Positions 1-11,416 of a stretch of 64,000 nt of DNA are shown one piece after another. Made by a program: the position numbers and the translations under genes. The notes below the pieces were generated by a model. The model was not told the origin of the DNA, did not search any database, and saw nothing but the letters and a program-made list of their open reading frames with translations. Numbering within the stretch: position 1 is the stretch's first letter; the number at the start of each line of letters is the position of its first letter. Source of the stretch: Pelargonium cotyledonis (taxonomy: Eukaryota; Streptophyta; Magnoliopsida; Geraniales; Geraniaceae); the NCBI GenBank assembly GCA_036897625.1, contig JAYMTA010000029.1, positions 1 to 64,000 of the forward strand, given 5' to 3'.

Positions 1-184
1 AATGGCTTTAGTGGGGTCACTTGACCCCATATCATAGTATGTGGCTCCGCCACTGAATACATGATCGACATTCTACGCCATCAATAACCGACCTCTAATG
101 AATAAAAGAGGTCAAAATACTATTCTCGGCTGACCAAAATATCATACACAATTGTTAACTTTAGTGGACTTATCACTTCCTTCA

Positions 185-217
<33 letters not shown>

Positions 218-1114
218 CACACACATATATATATATTAGGATGTAGTTCTAACCAAATAATATTTTTTTTATGTGAAAATTTTGTCATATAATATGGACA
301 TTTTGAAGTTGGCTATATGGTATGCATCAAAACTAAAAGGAGGCAAAAGAAGGACCAACTTTGTCCCCGAACAAGCCCTTAGATCCCTAATTCTAGTTAA
401 TTCATGATTACCCCTTACAAAACATAAAAAAAGCCTTTTCCTATTAGCTATATAGTAGTATATATTAGGTCCCAACAAACGATCATAGTGGGCGGGACAA
501 GACCCCCACTTCACCTCCTAGCCCATGAAATGATGATGACATCTCTAACTACACGAAATTAAACAATCTCTCTAATATCATTAGTTTATTAACTATAGCC
601 TATAGGGGTCCACATCAATGTGCATGCCTCTAAATATGTATCTATGATTTCATATGTGAATTCCGTGGTTTACACATCCACTTCACAACCCATGCCACTC
701 ATTTTGTTTAAGGAACAATCAAAATCTTCAAGATATTAAAATTCCATACACAAATAAATAAATTATTAATCACGATGTATACTTTATTTTAGCCCAACTA
801 GTTGAATTACATGTTGCATTGCTTGGTTAAGAAGACATGAAGCTTACTAAAACATTAGCCGACTGGAGCTCTCTACAAAACATTTTACGAGAGATCGTTC
901 TCGTATTCGCGTAATTATTTTATTAACTTTAATCATTTCGTGACGAAGGCAAAATCAAATTTAGAGATTAAGACCAACTCATCCTACTATATCAAACAAA
1001 GAGACAAATATTATAACTAAAACATATGATCTGTTAGAAAAAAAAATCTACATTACCCTATTGATTCAAAATTGCTAGAAAATCCCAAATAACCAAACTA
1101 AGTACATTGAACTA
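1..1114. other. AT-rich intergenic stretch, no gene seen
   Basis: No reading frame here looks like a known protein, and I see no exon with convincing splice borders. The only ordered structure is a mixed AT/AC dinucleotide tract near 191-237. The left edge may be the end of a repeat or gene lying outside the window. Confidence 0.5.
191..237. repeat. Compound AT/AC microsatellite
   Basis: A run of GT, then AT, then AC, then AT dinucleotides. The order makes the tract partly self-complementary, so it could fold back on itself. It is expected to vary in length between individuals. Confidence 0.85.
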
Positions 1115-1170
1115 AAAAAAAAAATTGAGCTTCACAACAGGGGTAGCTCTCCCCTTTTCATCTCCTTATT
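1115..1170 (-). mobile_element. SINE 3'-end fragment (same family as the copy at 34326)
   Basis: On the minus strand this reads a purine-rich stretch, then GAGCTACCCCTGTTGTG, then an AGCTCAATT tail. This is close to the 3' part of the SINE at 34326-34480, which has GAGCTACCCCTATTGACTG and then GATTGAGCTTTAG. Only the 3' part is present; no tRNA-like head is visible. The match was made by eye. Confidence 0.5.
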
Positions 1171-2224
1171 TTGTATGCACTTCGCCCAACAATTAATACA
1201 ACAAAACTCCGATAAATCTATACTTTATATAAAAGATTAGTTCCAAATTGTGAAAATTGTCTCTTGTTGCTACAGAAGCTACACAAACACATAAGTTTTT
1301 CAAATAATCATTATGCTTAATTAGCTAGAATTGTAACTATTAATGAGTTGAGAAGGAGACGAGTTATGCACCTAAATGTCGAGGTGATAATTCAAACTTC
1401 AAATTAAATTTTAATCGAACCAGATAAAATTCGTTTTTAGTGTAAAATGAATGAATTTTTCCAATACAATCCAATTTGGTTGTCAATTTGTTTCAAAATT
1501 GATTGGATCAAACTAGTTGGATTGAATTTGAGATGCTTGCAGATTTGGATCTTAATTGTCAGCTCTACGTGGATGAAATCATTGAAAAAGAAAAAAAAAT
1601 GATATTTAGTGGCACACATATAAATAGTAGGGGAAACTATACACGTGACGACCCTCAACTTGATACCTTTTGCACTAAGACACCCTGAACAGTTTTTTGC
1701 TACACATGACTACTGATGCTAGCTAAAAAGTTATAGGTCATAAAGTGACTCTCAAAGTGACATGTGGCGCGTCAGAATCTTCCGGGTAACCCACCCAGGT
1801 CCATGAAGCCAAAATCTCGACCGGGTCCAAGTCAAGATAACAATGCTACAGGGTGTGATTAAATTCACCTAAACCTATCTTAGTACATACAAAGGCTTGG
1901 AAGAGCCTCACAACAGGACAGACACCTAAAATGGACCAAAGGCCCTCATCATAGGCCAGACGCCTAAAAATGGCAAAGTTCCTCTCAAAACTTCACAAGC
2001 CTCACAAGGTCCCAAGAAGGCCACAAACAACCCAAAAATAGCCTAAAAAGCTTCTAGACCTAATCCAAAACAACCAAGAGCCAAAGGCCTATCAATATTT
2101 ATCCCCAAAAGAACTTCATAGGGTAAAGAAGGGTCCAATGTCGCAGCATTTCATGCCATTTCCATGACATTTAATTCCACAGGGTAAATATAGGGTAAAA
2201 TAGAGTACAACGAGGGTAACAAAA

Positions 2225-2308
2225 TGCCGCGACATTCAGAGTAGATGTCGCGATATCCAACCTGATTGTCGTGACATCCAACCATGTTGGCGCGACATCC
2301 GTCCGCCT
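2225..2308. repeat. Four tandem 21-bp units with a CGCGACATCC-like core
   Basis: Units begin at 2225, 2246, 2267 and 2288, exactly 21 bp apart. Each starts TGNCG and carries a core close to CGCGACATCC (variants GACATTC, GATATCC, GACATCC). A related but more diverged unit may lie near 2140. The group sits inside the putative LTR-derived stretch, upstream of its TATA box. Confidence 0.75.
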
Positions 2309-2488
2309 GCACACCCCCGCTCATGCTTTCATGCCCTAGCACCCTTATGAACTGATTTTCTTGACCCCGGATGGTACCCTATGACCCCATACACCCAAAT
2401 GAGGGTGGAACAAGGCTCCAAACTTGTTTAAATATCCCTAAGACCCTCCAACAAGTTTCTACAACCTTCATGCTCATCAGCACCCCTG

Positions 2489-2755
2489 ACTATGTCTTGC
2501 GAGACACTAGCTCATAAAGGGTCCTGTTGAGCCCTCTCATCACCAAGCCTCTAAGAGAAGTATAGGCCTCAAGATCTCACAACATCAACTCTTTCATGCA
2601 CCCATGACGACTATACCTTGCGAGGTACTAGCTCATTTAGGGTCTCGACGAGCTCCCACATCGCTCAGGCCTCCAAACAACACTCCCAAACGCCCATGAC
2701 TATGCCTTGCGAAGCACTAGCTCACAAAGGGTCTTGGAGAGTTCTCACCCATGAG
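2489..2755. repeat. Three imperfect direct repeats of about 60 bp
   Basis: Copies start near 2489, 2608 and 2698. Each begins GACTATRYCTTGCGA and continues CTAGCTCA, AAGGGTC and a GAGC/GAGTTCTC stretch. Spacings of about 119 and 90 bp differ because of unequal gaps between copies. They lie between the 21-bp array and the TATA box of the LTR-like stretch and could be U3 enhancer-type repeats; that role is inference. Confidence 0.7.
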
Positions 2756-3399
2756 AGTCATACAGGACACACCCACCTCTCTAACACGCGTGAGCAACGC
2801 ACCCAAGAAAAAGAAATCTAAGACATCTAGTGGGCTCAATGTGGACATTCGGCCAAGTGGGCCATTTGGTCTTGGACAGATAGATGGGCCTAGATGGGCC
2901 TCACATCTTCATCAACCAATTATGTCACGACATGTGGCGCAAGGTTGTAAAAAACTCTATAAATACCCCCATTATCCCCAAAGGAAAAATGGTTCACAAG
3001 TTATATTCTCACTTCATTTCCACACATTTATTTCTCTTTCTAGAAGAACGATGAAAGCATTCGTGTCTACTGTACAAGGACTTACTCTCAGGCCTGAAAT
3101 GGAGTCTTGGTAACACTACCCCAGACCTTTGTTCATTTGGTTTGTTTTCTTCTCACATGCTATAGTTCATTGAAGTTGGACGACACCTTAGGTTGGAGTT
3201 GTAACTTAAGACACTAGGACCTTAGATAACTTACCTAAGCGCTCAAGACTGGATGATTGAACTCTTAGGCTAGTTACATTTGCATTGGTGAAAAAGAAGC
3301 TCTACAACTACATCACACAGCCCTAGTGTGTTTACATTGACCCTCCAGATCAAAACAGGCACATCAACTACCCTAAACTATTATCCATCCAATTCTTCA

Positions 3400-4740
3400 T
3401 TAACACCGATAGTAGAATTGTAAAAGGACCAAAATACTCTTTCATTTTAAATTTTCAAAATAATAATAATAATTAAAAAAGATAAAAAGAAGAGAATGAG
3501 ATTTGAATTCTCATCATCTCATTCCTAACCTCATCTCCACCCTTCCACGCCACCGTGGCCACCCTCTGTCTGCAACATCTCTGGCTCGATCATCTGCAAA
3601 ATCATCGCATCCATCCTTCTATGCTTGAGTGGTGGCTAGATCTGGACGCGCAATGGCCTTCTTACTTGAGATCAACGCTGCATAAGGGTTCAGATGAGCT
3701 GGTTTCAGTGGCTTTATCACCGGAGAAAAGGAGGGAGGCGGAGAAGCTCATCACCGCACGAAGCTCAAAATAAAATGGGTCTTTCATAAATTTATATTCA
3801 TGTGCATGACACATGAGGAGAGTGAGTGATTTTCCGTTAAAGTTAATTGACAGTTTAGATAGAGAAAAATTGATGGTATGTACATGTAACAAAAGGGTAT
3901 CCAGATATAAAATGTATGTCAAGTTCAGGATAAGTACTTGTAATTTCTCCAAAAAAGTATTAAAAAATGACATGATGAGAGAAATAGAAGAGAAGAGAAA
4001 AATAATAATTTAAAATTAAATCAAATTAATTCAAATCAATAATCAATTGACAAATGATGCTAAACAAGTCGCATCATAAACAAGTCGCATAATTATTTTC
4101 AACAAAAAAGTTGACACTGTAATGAATTTAACTTAAATAATTAAAATTGAAAGTTTATGAACCAATTTTATACAAAATTTATAAAAAATAACTTATTACA
4201 AAATTTATAAAAAATAAATTATTAGAAAGTTTATGGATGTGCTTAAGTTGACCACCAATATAGAATTGTGGTAATATGTTTGAGGTCAATAATTTTGATT
4301 ATTTGGATAGGATCATATATAGGAGTATAAAGAAAATGGTGTTAATTGTCCATTGCATGTCTGGCCTTCTAAACCCTACTGTTTAACATTTGATCACTTC
4401 CTGATTAAGCCAAAATAGAAAGTAATTATAATAAAGAAAACGGTTAAAATAACAAAATCAAATCAGGCTGCGTCTCTAACTTCCCTGTGACTGTGCTACC
4501 CATAAACTCCTCTCTCAAAAGCAAGCAACTGCACTGCCCTGCCAAACCATTAATAAAAATCATCCCTTTTTTCTCTCTCTTTCTGGTCTCCGCTCATTGC
4601 TCTGCCTCATACTCGTCCTTCAACCCTAACCCATCTCCGGTTAATCGAAAACTTACTGCCCATGAGAAGCCATTTCACTATCTACCGTCACCGGCGACAG
4701 AGCGACCACCCACTTGCCAGAATCTGTACTTCCTCGCTGT
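3400..4740. other. AT-rich intergenic stretch
   Basis: No gene recognised. An open frame at 3555-3773 (about 72 codons) has no recognisable similarity and is probably chance. Two short near-copies of ACAAAATTTATAAAAAATAA occur near 4170-4220. The last 250 bp become richer in C and T and would be the leader of the kinase-like fragment that follows. Confidence 0.4.
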
Positions 4741-4746
4741 AATTTC

Positions 4747-5560
4747 ATGAAAATGCTACCGAACGATCTCGGCGGAGATTGTGGCTCCGGCGGACGGATT
4801 GTGGTGGTAGGGGTGAAATTGGACTCGCGGAGCAAGGAGTTGCTGACATGGGCTCTGGTGAAAGTGGCGGAGCCTAATGATTGTGTAGTTGCGCTGCATG
4901 TTCTGGGCAACAATGGTGGGTGAACCTTTTTTTTATTTATTGATAAAACTCTTTATTGTATTTGTGGGTCTTTTTTTCAATTTTGGGTTTTGAAGAGGAG
5001 ATTGAGTGGTTTGGTGAAATAGGTGTATGCAAAAATCGTGGATCGTGATGGGAAATCGGCGCTGCTCTCTCTCGTCAAAGAATTTGACTCGATTCTTGTT
5101 GTGTATGAAGGTTTCTGCAAGTTGAAACAAGTTTGGTTTGTTGCAGAATGAACCTCTCATGTTCTGCTTCAACTTGTTCTAATATCTGGGTTTAATTGAT
5201 TGCTTTTAAGTTACTGCTTTACACTCCTCTATAGAAGAGACATTGAGAATGAAAAATTGAGACTACGTTTAATTTGTACCATGACTTCAAACTTTCAGTT
5301 TCATTTCATTTCAGCTGTAGGATTTTCCTGAATTACTGAATGGAACCTTGGGGAATTGTGATTTTGTGGGAATGTTGCAGGTGGATCTCAAGCTTAAGAT
5401 CTGCAGGGGATCATATATCCGGGAAATTTTAGTTCGAGAGGCTGTCTTTTCATGCCAGTAAGGTTATTGTCGGAACTACTCACCATACAATACGCTCGTC
5501 AACATCCGTTGCTAAGAATTGTGCAAAATAGCTATCAAAGGAGTGTGGTATTCACAATGA
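4747..5560 (+). pseudogene. 5' fragment of a USP-domain receptor-like cytoplasmic kinase (RLCK-VI type)
   Basis: Three exons can be read. The first (4747 to about 4917) encodes a universal-stress-protein start with RIVVVGVKLDSRSKELLTWA and LVKVAEPNDCVVALHVL. The second (about 5023-5129) gives LLSLVKEFDSILVVYEGFC and KLKQ. The third (from 5381) gives VDLKLKICRGS and then ILVREA. These are hallmarks of plant kinases with an N-terminal adenine-nucleotide-alpha-hydrolase-like domain, as in Arabidopsis At2g16750. After VREA the frame breaks: HASKVIVGTTHHTIRSSTSV continues in a shifted frame, then hits a stop. Similarity fades near 5560. The kinase domain is absent from the window, so this is a truncated, frameshifted copy. 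A tiny USP-only protein is possible but less likely. Confidence 0.75.
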
Positions 5561-5659
5561 ACGGCTCCTCATGTTTTTACAGTAGAGAGACAGAGGAGGG
5601 AGGACATAGGAGAGAGAGAGGAGAGAGGTGACAGGAAAGAGATGGTAAAGTTATAAAAA

Positions 5660-5990
5660 ATTGAAAACTATAAAGACCAAAATAGTAAAAACACATTTTT
5701 AATTTTCTTTTTAGGTTTCAAATATTTGGCCAAAACGACGTCGTTTTGGTCACGTCACACTTTCGTACACGTGGCATGATGATGTGGAATGGAGTGATGA
5801 GGGGACATGCCGACGTGGTATTTTTGCTGACGTAGCGGTAACATACCGGTTATCACAGATCATTTAGACTTTTTTAAAAAAAAATTGAAAGTTAAAGGTC
5901 TAAAACTATACAAAACTCTAATTGAGGGCCAAATCCAAAAAACCGGTAAGTTCAAGGGGCCCAATGACATTTTATCCTTTTTATTTTCTA
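5660..5990. repeat. Probable non-coding repeat with ACGTG boxes and a 20-bp palindrome
   Basis: This stretch directly follows the broken kinase. It contains a perfect palindrome (5730-5749), then CACGTCAC, ACACGTGGCA, GACGTGGTA and TGACGTAG within about 120 bp. After that comes a run of A with phrases like AAAGGTCTAAAACTATAC and GTTCAAGGGGCCC. Such phrasing looks like a dispersed non-coding plant repeat, but I saw no clear terminal repeats or target duplication here. Confidence 0.4.
5730..5749. other. Perfect 20-bp palindrome around AACGACGTCGTT
   Basis: CCAAAACGAC is followed at once by its exact reverse complement, so the centre is GACGTC (a C-box-type bZIP core). A perfect 20-bp palindrome in AT-rich plant DNA is unlikely by chance. 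It may be a bZIP site or part of a repeat family. Confidence 0.8.
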
Positions 5991-5999
5991 ATTTTACAC

Positions 6000-7430
6000 A
6001 ATTATGTAGACTTTTTTTTTGGTTCACTATTGTATATTTATTCATTCTTTTGTTTGACCCGTGTTAACAGATGCTAACTAATTTATTATGAGAATATTAT
6101 TCATAATTCATACATAATTAACTTATTGAAAATAAAACACGACACTCATTTTAAGACAAATTCTAACTCAAATATGATACTTATTTTGGAACAAATCACG
6201 AACCGAATTGAAAATATCACAAATTTGTGACAACATTTTCTCATTTATCTAGCAACATGTTTTTTTCGAAGGAATCTATTAATCTTGATCATATTATTAT
6301 TGACTTCTACCATAATTACACTAAACTATAGACACTATAAGAACACTCATATTTAGAGGTCAACCGATCGTTATATATTAAAGGACATAACTTAGTAGAT
6401 AACAATACTTTCGACCTGAATTCATAAAATAAAAAAAATAATACATAGTTGTAAAGATTTTTTTCAACAACCGTCACTAGCATTAGTTGAAATTGAAAGT
6501 TCACATCCTGTAAAATGGAGTAAGAAAAAGTTATTAATAATAGCAATAAAAAGAATTTACATTATCATATTAAACAACATTTTATAAACTGACCAGTACT
6601 CGAACCGGTCAGGCAACCGGTTCACTGGGTCAGCCTAGACATTCGGATTGGGTTGCTTCAACTTTATATCTAAAAAAGTATTTATTAATATATATATATA
6701 CACACACTTTTTCATAGTTAAGAAGGGTAGGAAAAATTCTATCCATGTAGAGAATAACCCAATTATCGATGAAAGTAAAATGATTTTTACCCAGACATGC
6801 GTGTATGGCATGAACTGTCACTTTGTAAATAGTACAAGCATTCATTTTAGCTTCCTATTATTGTACGGACGTGACTATAAATGGAAGAACCGTGTTTATA
6901 TAAGTAGGAGTGAACAGTGGATATATGTCTGAATTTGCTATCTTGACTGACCGTTACTTAATACACACAGTTACACGTTTCACACTTCATGTGGGTTCAC
7001 AATTTCAATCTGAATCACGAGCACTCGTAAAATGGCATGTGATTTTCGAGTTTCGATCAGTTTTAGAGTTCGTCAGATCAACGAGCCTGCACATTTTACA
7101 TGAAACAATTCTAATTGAAACTTGTAACTCTTTTGGCTTGTGTTCAATGGCGGGATTTGCTCGAGAGGATCACAAAACTTCTCTGTGTCCGTTGAAGGAG
7201 GGCGTTGTCACCAAGTCAAAAAACTTTTGATGAAATCGTAAAATTTTTGTAATACATAATGAGGTTTTGAGAGACTGGTATGATCAGTTTTTGCTCTTTA
7301 ATTAGCTATGCCATTGCTCGTGTAATAGCTTTTCAACCCTATGTTGAAAAAACAACTAAAACTTCAAATTGTTACCTCTAATCAACTGGGTAGCATGTTC
7401 AACCACTTAATTCCTGGCTTACATGGTAAT
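6000..7430. other. AT-rich intergenic stretch with a MITE-like remnant
   Basis: No gene recognised. At about 6136-6180 the text GACACTCATTTTAAGACAAA followed by ACTTATTTTGGAAC resembles the right end of the Stowaway element at 16364-16615, suggesting a decayed end. Near 6600-6640 CCGGTCAGGCAACCGGTTC is a short repeated-motif stretch of unknown origin. Open frames at 6648 and 6910 look like chance. Confidence 0.4.
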
Positions 7431-7439
7431 TTGGGATAG

Positions 7440-7880
7440 CAATTCGTGTTCACGGGTCGTGTCCACGTTGAAAGTCTAATATTCGGTTAAACACAAGTCA
7501 GAGCGAATCTGACCCGTGAATTAATCTGGTTTAATAACACTGCTCATTTATGAGCGGGTTGACAACATATGACACGATTAACACGTTGAAACAATTATTT
7601 AAAATTACACAACTGAACTTGACAAATTGAAACAAACGGGCTGCTATTGACATGCCACGACTCGCTATATTTGATATGTTTAACTTATATAAACCACTTT
7701 TTACACAATATATTTTATTATAAAAAAATACATTTTATCCTTAAATTAGTAGGCTAATAAAAGAGGTAGATGACTCATTTGATTAAACGGGTTAGACAAG
7801 TTAAACATGTCCTACGCAAACACAATTCCGATAACAATGAGTCAACTTGACCCGAGATTACCAAAACATGTTGGGCCGAG
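7440..7880. repeat. Degenerate dispersed repeat with CGTGTC / GGGTTGACA motifs
   Basis: The left part reads CGTGTTCACGGGTCGTGTCC and the right part has GAGTCAACTTGACCCG. Between them are several short words such as ACACGATTAACACGTTG. This wording is typical of an old short non-autonomous plant transposon (hAT-like is a guess), but I could not define exact ends or a target duplication. Confidence 0.3.
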
Positions 7881-7889
7881 TAGTTAATA

Positions 7890-9385
7890 TTACTTTAGAT
7901 TTCCTCTGAAATCTCAGATTCGAGGCTAGAGAGAAACATTACAACTTCGAGTACGTAAGATGTTCTGTCGTGGTTGGAAAAAAAAAATGGCCTAAGATTG
8001 TACATTCTTTTTCCTTGGATTAGTCACTGTCAGGTACATGAAGCCCACTGGTTGTCCTAAACCTGAACCTCTCTCCTTCATAAACCTATGCCCATAGCCA
8101 TTCCTTTTTCCTTCACTATTTCTCTTTCTCTCTCTACACCTTCCACTCATTATGAACTTGGAGGAGAGAGAAATGCTTTCTTTCATCAAACCAAGCCACA
8201 AGCTTCTTCAAGGTATGCAACATTTTCTTCGTATACAATGTCTTTGCAAATCACTAAACTATACATATATCTTTTTTTATAACAGAAACACACCAATTTT
8301 TGTGATTCTAAAGCTTTATTTTTGTAATTACTATACATTATATGCTTGTAGGTCTCCTTCAAGCCATCATAATCATGCATGGATCTACAAAGATTTACAA
8401 ATTTGGAACTATGAGGAGTCATTTGTGCTAACCTGGCGCTATCCTACCTGAGCTTTTTCCACGCCCTACCTTTTCATATGTTTCTCTCGCGCCCTACGTG
8501 GAGTTTTCTTGACCTTGTAAGACCTTTTTTTGATCTTATATAACCCCGTGACGCGTCAGTTATCTTTTTTGTCTGTTTCGTCACCGACTCTATCCTCAAC
8601 GTCGTTGGTGTAGAGTTTGACCGCAAGTATTCTCCGTTTCCTTCCAACTTATCTTCTCGTTTCTTGTCTATTCCTCCTGAGCTGTGTAACAATTGTAAAT
8701 TTCTTCTCAAGAAATGGTCAATTTGGCCTTTTATTGTTGTAATAAAAAATGAATAATAATTAGATATTCTGTCAATGAATTACATGAAATTGCATTACGT
8801 GGACAGGAACAGAGTTTTTAATGCAGGCAAATAATGAGTATTTTCGTTGTTTTATATGTTGTCGTGAGTGGTGTGGGTGTGAGAATTGATGAATTGAAAG
8901 AGCATAAATATTCTCAAATCTGGGTGAAAAGTCTCACTCGTGACTGACTGTTGTTGTTGTTGTTGTTGTTATGGTACAAATATTAATTACTTTTCTACAA
9001 AACTACTGTTTACTTGAGTTCTGGCTTTTGTACCAGAAAATTTAAGAAAAAATAATTATTGTATCACGAGAAAAGGAAAAGGAAAGCTGGGCACAATCAC
9101 TACCCTACAGCTACAAACCTCACAAAATAATCTCAGCTGAATATATATAAAACAGATAATGTAAGTCAAACCAATATGTGACAGGTATTGTAAGTGGCAG
9201 AGGGATCCTGCTGCCACAATCTACATAGTGATCTTGGTGCCACAATCCACTGAGATTCAGCCATGCGTCGCTCCGATTCGTTCCTCTCTCCTATTCTCAA
9301 ATCAATTTTTAACTGCTCAAGTTTTTGACCGGAGGCTGGTGTGCGTAACCGCAATGAGAGCTGGCCACAATACTCATTTATTCAC
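7890..9385. other. Intergenic stretch, no gene resolved
   Basis: Somewhat C/T-rich between 8040 and 8720 with several short open frames on both strands, none recognisable. A GTT trinucleotide run (about seven units) lies at 8949-8970. A 70-codon minus-strand frame (7992-8201) is basic but has no signal peptide or known motif. Confidence 0.4.
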
Positions 9386-9460
9386 CCAAATGAATTTGTA
9401 GGAGTGGAAAGATCCGCTGGATCCAAGCATTTCATTAAGATGTCATAACTTCATTGGTGA
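9386..9460. repeat. Diverged copy of the inner part of the 11417 TIR element
   Basis: GAATTTGTAGGAGTGG followed by GATCC, ATTAAGATGTCATAACTTC and ATTGGTG matches, in order and spacing, the stretch at 11513-11580. No terminal inverted repeats are visible here, so this is a remnant. Confidence 0.45.
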
Positions 9461-10329
9461 CTTATCCGCTGAATATTCTAGACAATCTTATCACGTCTAC
9501 AAATTCATTTAAAATAGTACGAGTGTTTACTCGTCACGTGTCAAACACTTGTCTTTATGGTTGAATCTTGTATATAATTATTTATTTTTTCTTTATATAT
9601 AATGTAGTATTTTTAATTACTTTGGTTTTGGTTTTGGTTTCTTGTTTTGCACAAGACAACACAGATGGCAGCAAACAAAGCTGAATTTGGAGCTTGATGT
9701 AGTGTATAAAAAGGTCTTCAAAACAGTAGAAAAAAGAAAGATAAAAACAAAAGGTTTACTATTACTTTGTTACGGTGGTTACTCTCATACTATAGGGTAT
9801 ATATGACCAAGCCTCATGGTCTATTACTTGATTTTGGGCCCCTAAAAAGAAAAGCAGAAAGTTAAATGACAATTAGTGCATAAATTAGAATTTATCTCAA
9901 ACATGAGAATAAAAAATTTCAAATGAACATAGGTAGGTGGCTGATTTCATTTTGTCTCTCAACGCCGCATATTCAAGTTACTCGAAAATATTTGGTTATG
10001 ACGTGGCAATGGACGATAATGATCTTATCTTTCCCAAAGTTCATAAACGGAACATAACAAATATACCCGAGAAGTTATCTTTTAGAGCGTATCTCGAGAG
10101 AGCCCGTGAATTAAATCCTACAAGCGTGGCGAGGTCCATTTCGATAGGCTACCATTACGGACGGAACATCACAGTGTCTGGTTAGACTGCCTTATGAACC
10201 TATGGCAAATCAACTACAGCATGTTATGATATATAAGAAACCCTTCTTCTTTTTTGGTCTAAATCATGAGATTCTTAAGTGGACTCGCAAATTAACGGTT
10301 GACATCTTTAAGCCGTTCTACCACATTCA
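9460..10329. other. AT-rich intergenic stretch
   Basis: No recognised gene. An open frame at 9937-10185 (about 80 codons) is more hydrophilic and protein-like than most chance frames in the region, with KLSFRAYLERARELNPTSV, but I cannot place it in a family and see no exon borders that would extend it. Confidence 0.35.
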
Positions 10330-10478
10330 GATTAATCTTTATTCGAGCCGGGTAGGACCACAAGGGCGACAAAGCTCTCCCAACCAAGTTTTAACGCAAC
10401 TGTATTTCCTGTGACTCGAACTCGAGACCTCAAGTTAAACTGGAACAATCTCTTACCAGTTGACTCACGCGCTTAGTG
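10330..10478 (-). mobile_element. tRNA-derived SINE (family 2)
   Basis: Read on the minus strand, the element begins near 10478 with an A-box-like GAGTCAACTGGTAAGAG. About 30 bp further is a B-box-like GAGTTCGAGTCAC. A non-tRNA body of about 80 bp follows, including GGGAGAGCTTTGTCGCCC. This is the internal RNA polymerase III promoter plan of plant SINEs. It is not a working tRNA gene: no acceptor stem can be paired. The 3' end and target duplication are unclear. Confidence 0.6.
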
Positions 10479-10501
10479 AACCTTCATTTTGGAGATGGAT
10501 G

Positions 10502-10530
10502 AATTATTATTATTATTATTATTATTATTA
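10502..10530. repeat. ATT trinucleotide microsatellite
   Basis: About nine and a half uninterrupted ATT/TTA units, expected to be length-variable. Confidence 0.9.
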
Positions 10531-10980
10531 TGGACCACAAAAACTGTGCAAATCTACAATGGGTTAGAGACATAATTTGGTGATAGGATAAATAGGACCG
10601 CAAGGCAGGCTATCTTCTGCAAAGGCTCCATTCATGTGTTTTAATATTCTTATGGTAGGAAACTACGGTGGCTCCATCACTTGTACGTATTCATAAGTCA
10701 AATAACAATGCAAAATGGCTACCATGAGATGAGAACCCAATGTAACCGACTTGGACCGGTAAACAACCGACACGTCAGCAAGGTCCCACATCACCAAATC
10801 GTCATGGAGTTTTTTATGAGTTAAATGGTTTTGCGTTTTACGAACTTGATAGAATTTCGACTTTAGACTATAATCTTGAACCTTTGTTTGTTCTCACCCT
10901 TGTAATTGAAAATCAATCGCCACATCAGTATGATATCATGTCATATTTTTTTATGTTCACAAAAACAAATAGTTTTGTTC

Positions 10981-11060
10981 CTAGGGGATGACGCAATGGT
11001 CGATACACACATCTTTATATGGGAGGTTGTTGATTCAGCTCTCATTGCGTCATGGAGTTT
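10981..11060 (+). mobile_element. SINE head fragment (family 1)
   Basis: TAGGGGATGACGCAATGG, then GATACACACATCTTTA and GGGAGGTTGTTGATTCAG, lines up with the head of the SINE at 34326 (GTAGGGGATGACTCAATGG, then GGCACACACTTCTCAA and GAGAGGTCGTGGGTTCGAG). The A-box region is kept; the B-box region is decayed. Confidence 0.5.
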
Positions 11061-11387
11061 TTGGTTAAAAAAAAGAGAGACACCCCATGTTGTATAGTTC
11101 AACTATTAAAAAAAAAAAAAACAAATAACTCTAAATTGGGCCAGAAATCCAAAACCAGGCCAAGCCCATGCTTCCCGTTTGGGCTATCATACACATCACT
11201 GGATCAACCATTTCAATTTTAGGAGTTGTAATGGAATCACAATTAAGAACAAAATTCACTTAATTAAACTTGGCTCTATTATGAAGTGACGAAAACTAAT
11301 TTTGCAACCCACGATCCATGATATGTTGTCCACATTTCATTACTCGAAAATTAGTAGAAAAGATAAAATTTTATTGAATCAACATCA

Positions 11388-11411
11388 AATATATATATAT
11401 ATATATATATA
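11388..11411. repeat. AT dinucleotide microsatellite
   Basis: About twelve AT units, just left of the TIR element. Confidence 0.85.
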
Positions 11412-11416
11412 ATGTG

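Larger units (their letters stand above)
1760..3380 (+). mobile_element. Putative LTR-retrotransposon-derived sequence (solo LTR-like fossil)
   Basis: This stretch is less AT-rich than its flanks and codes for nothing recognisable. It contains a TATA-type promoter (CTATAAATA near 2960) followed by a non-coding leader-like stretch, as in a large plant LTR with U3, R and U5 parts. Two groups of tandem repeats lie in the part upstream of the TATA box, as is common in U3. I could not find paired terminal repeats, a primer-binding site or target duplications, so the edges are approximate and family assignment (Ty3-like is a guess) is weak. It looks old and incomplete. Confidence 0.35.

Noticed and set aside
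9937-10185. 80-codon open frame with charged, protein-like text
   Set aside because: Not assignable to any family, no supporting exons; kept only as a note in the intergenic entry.
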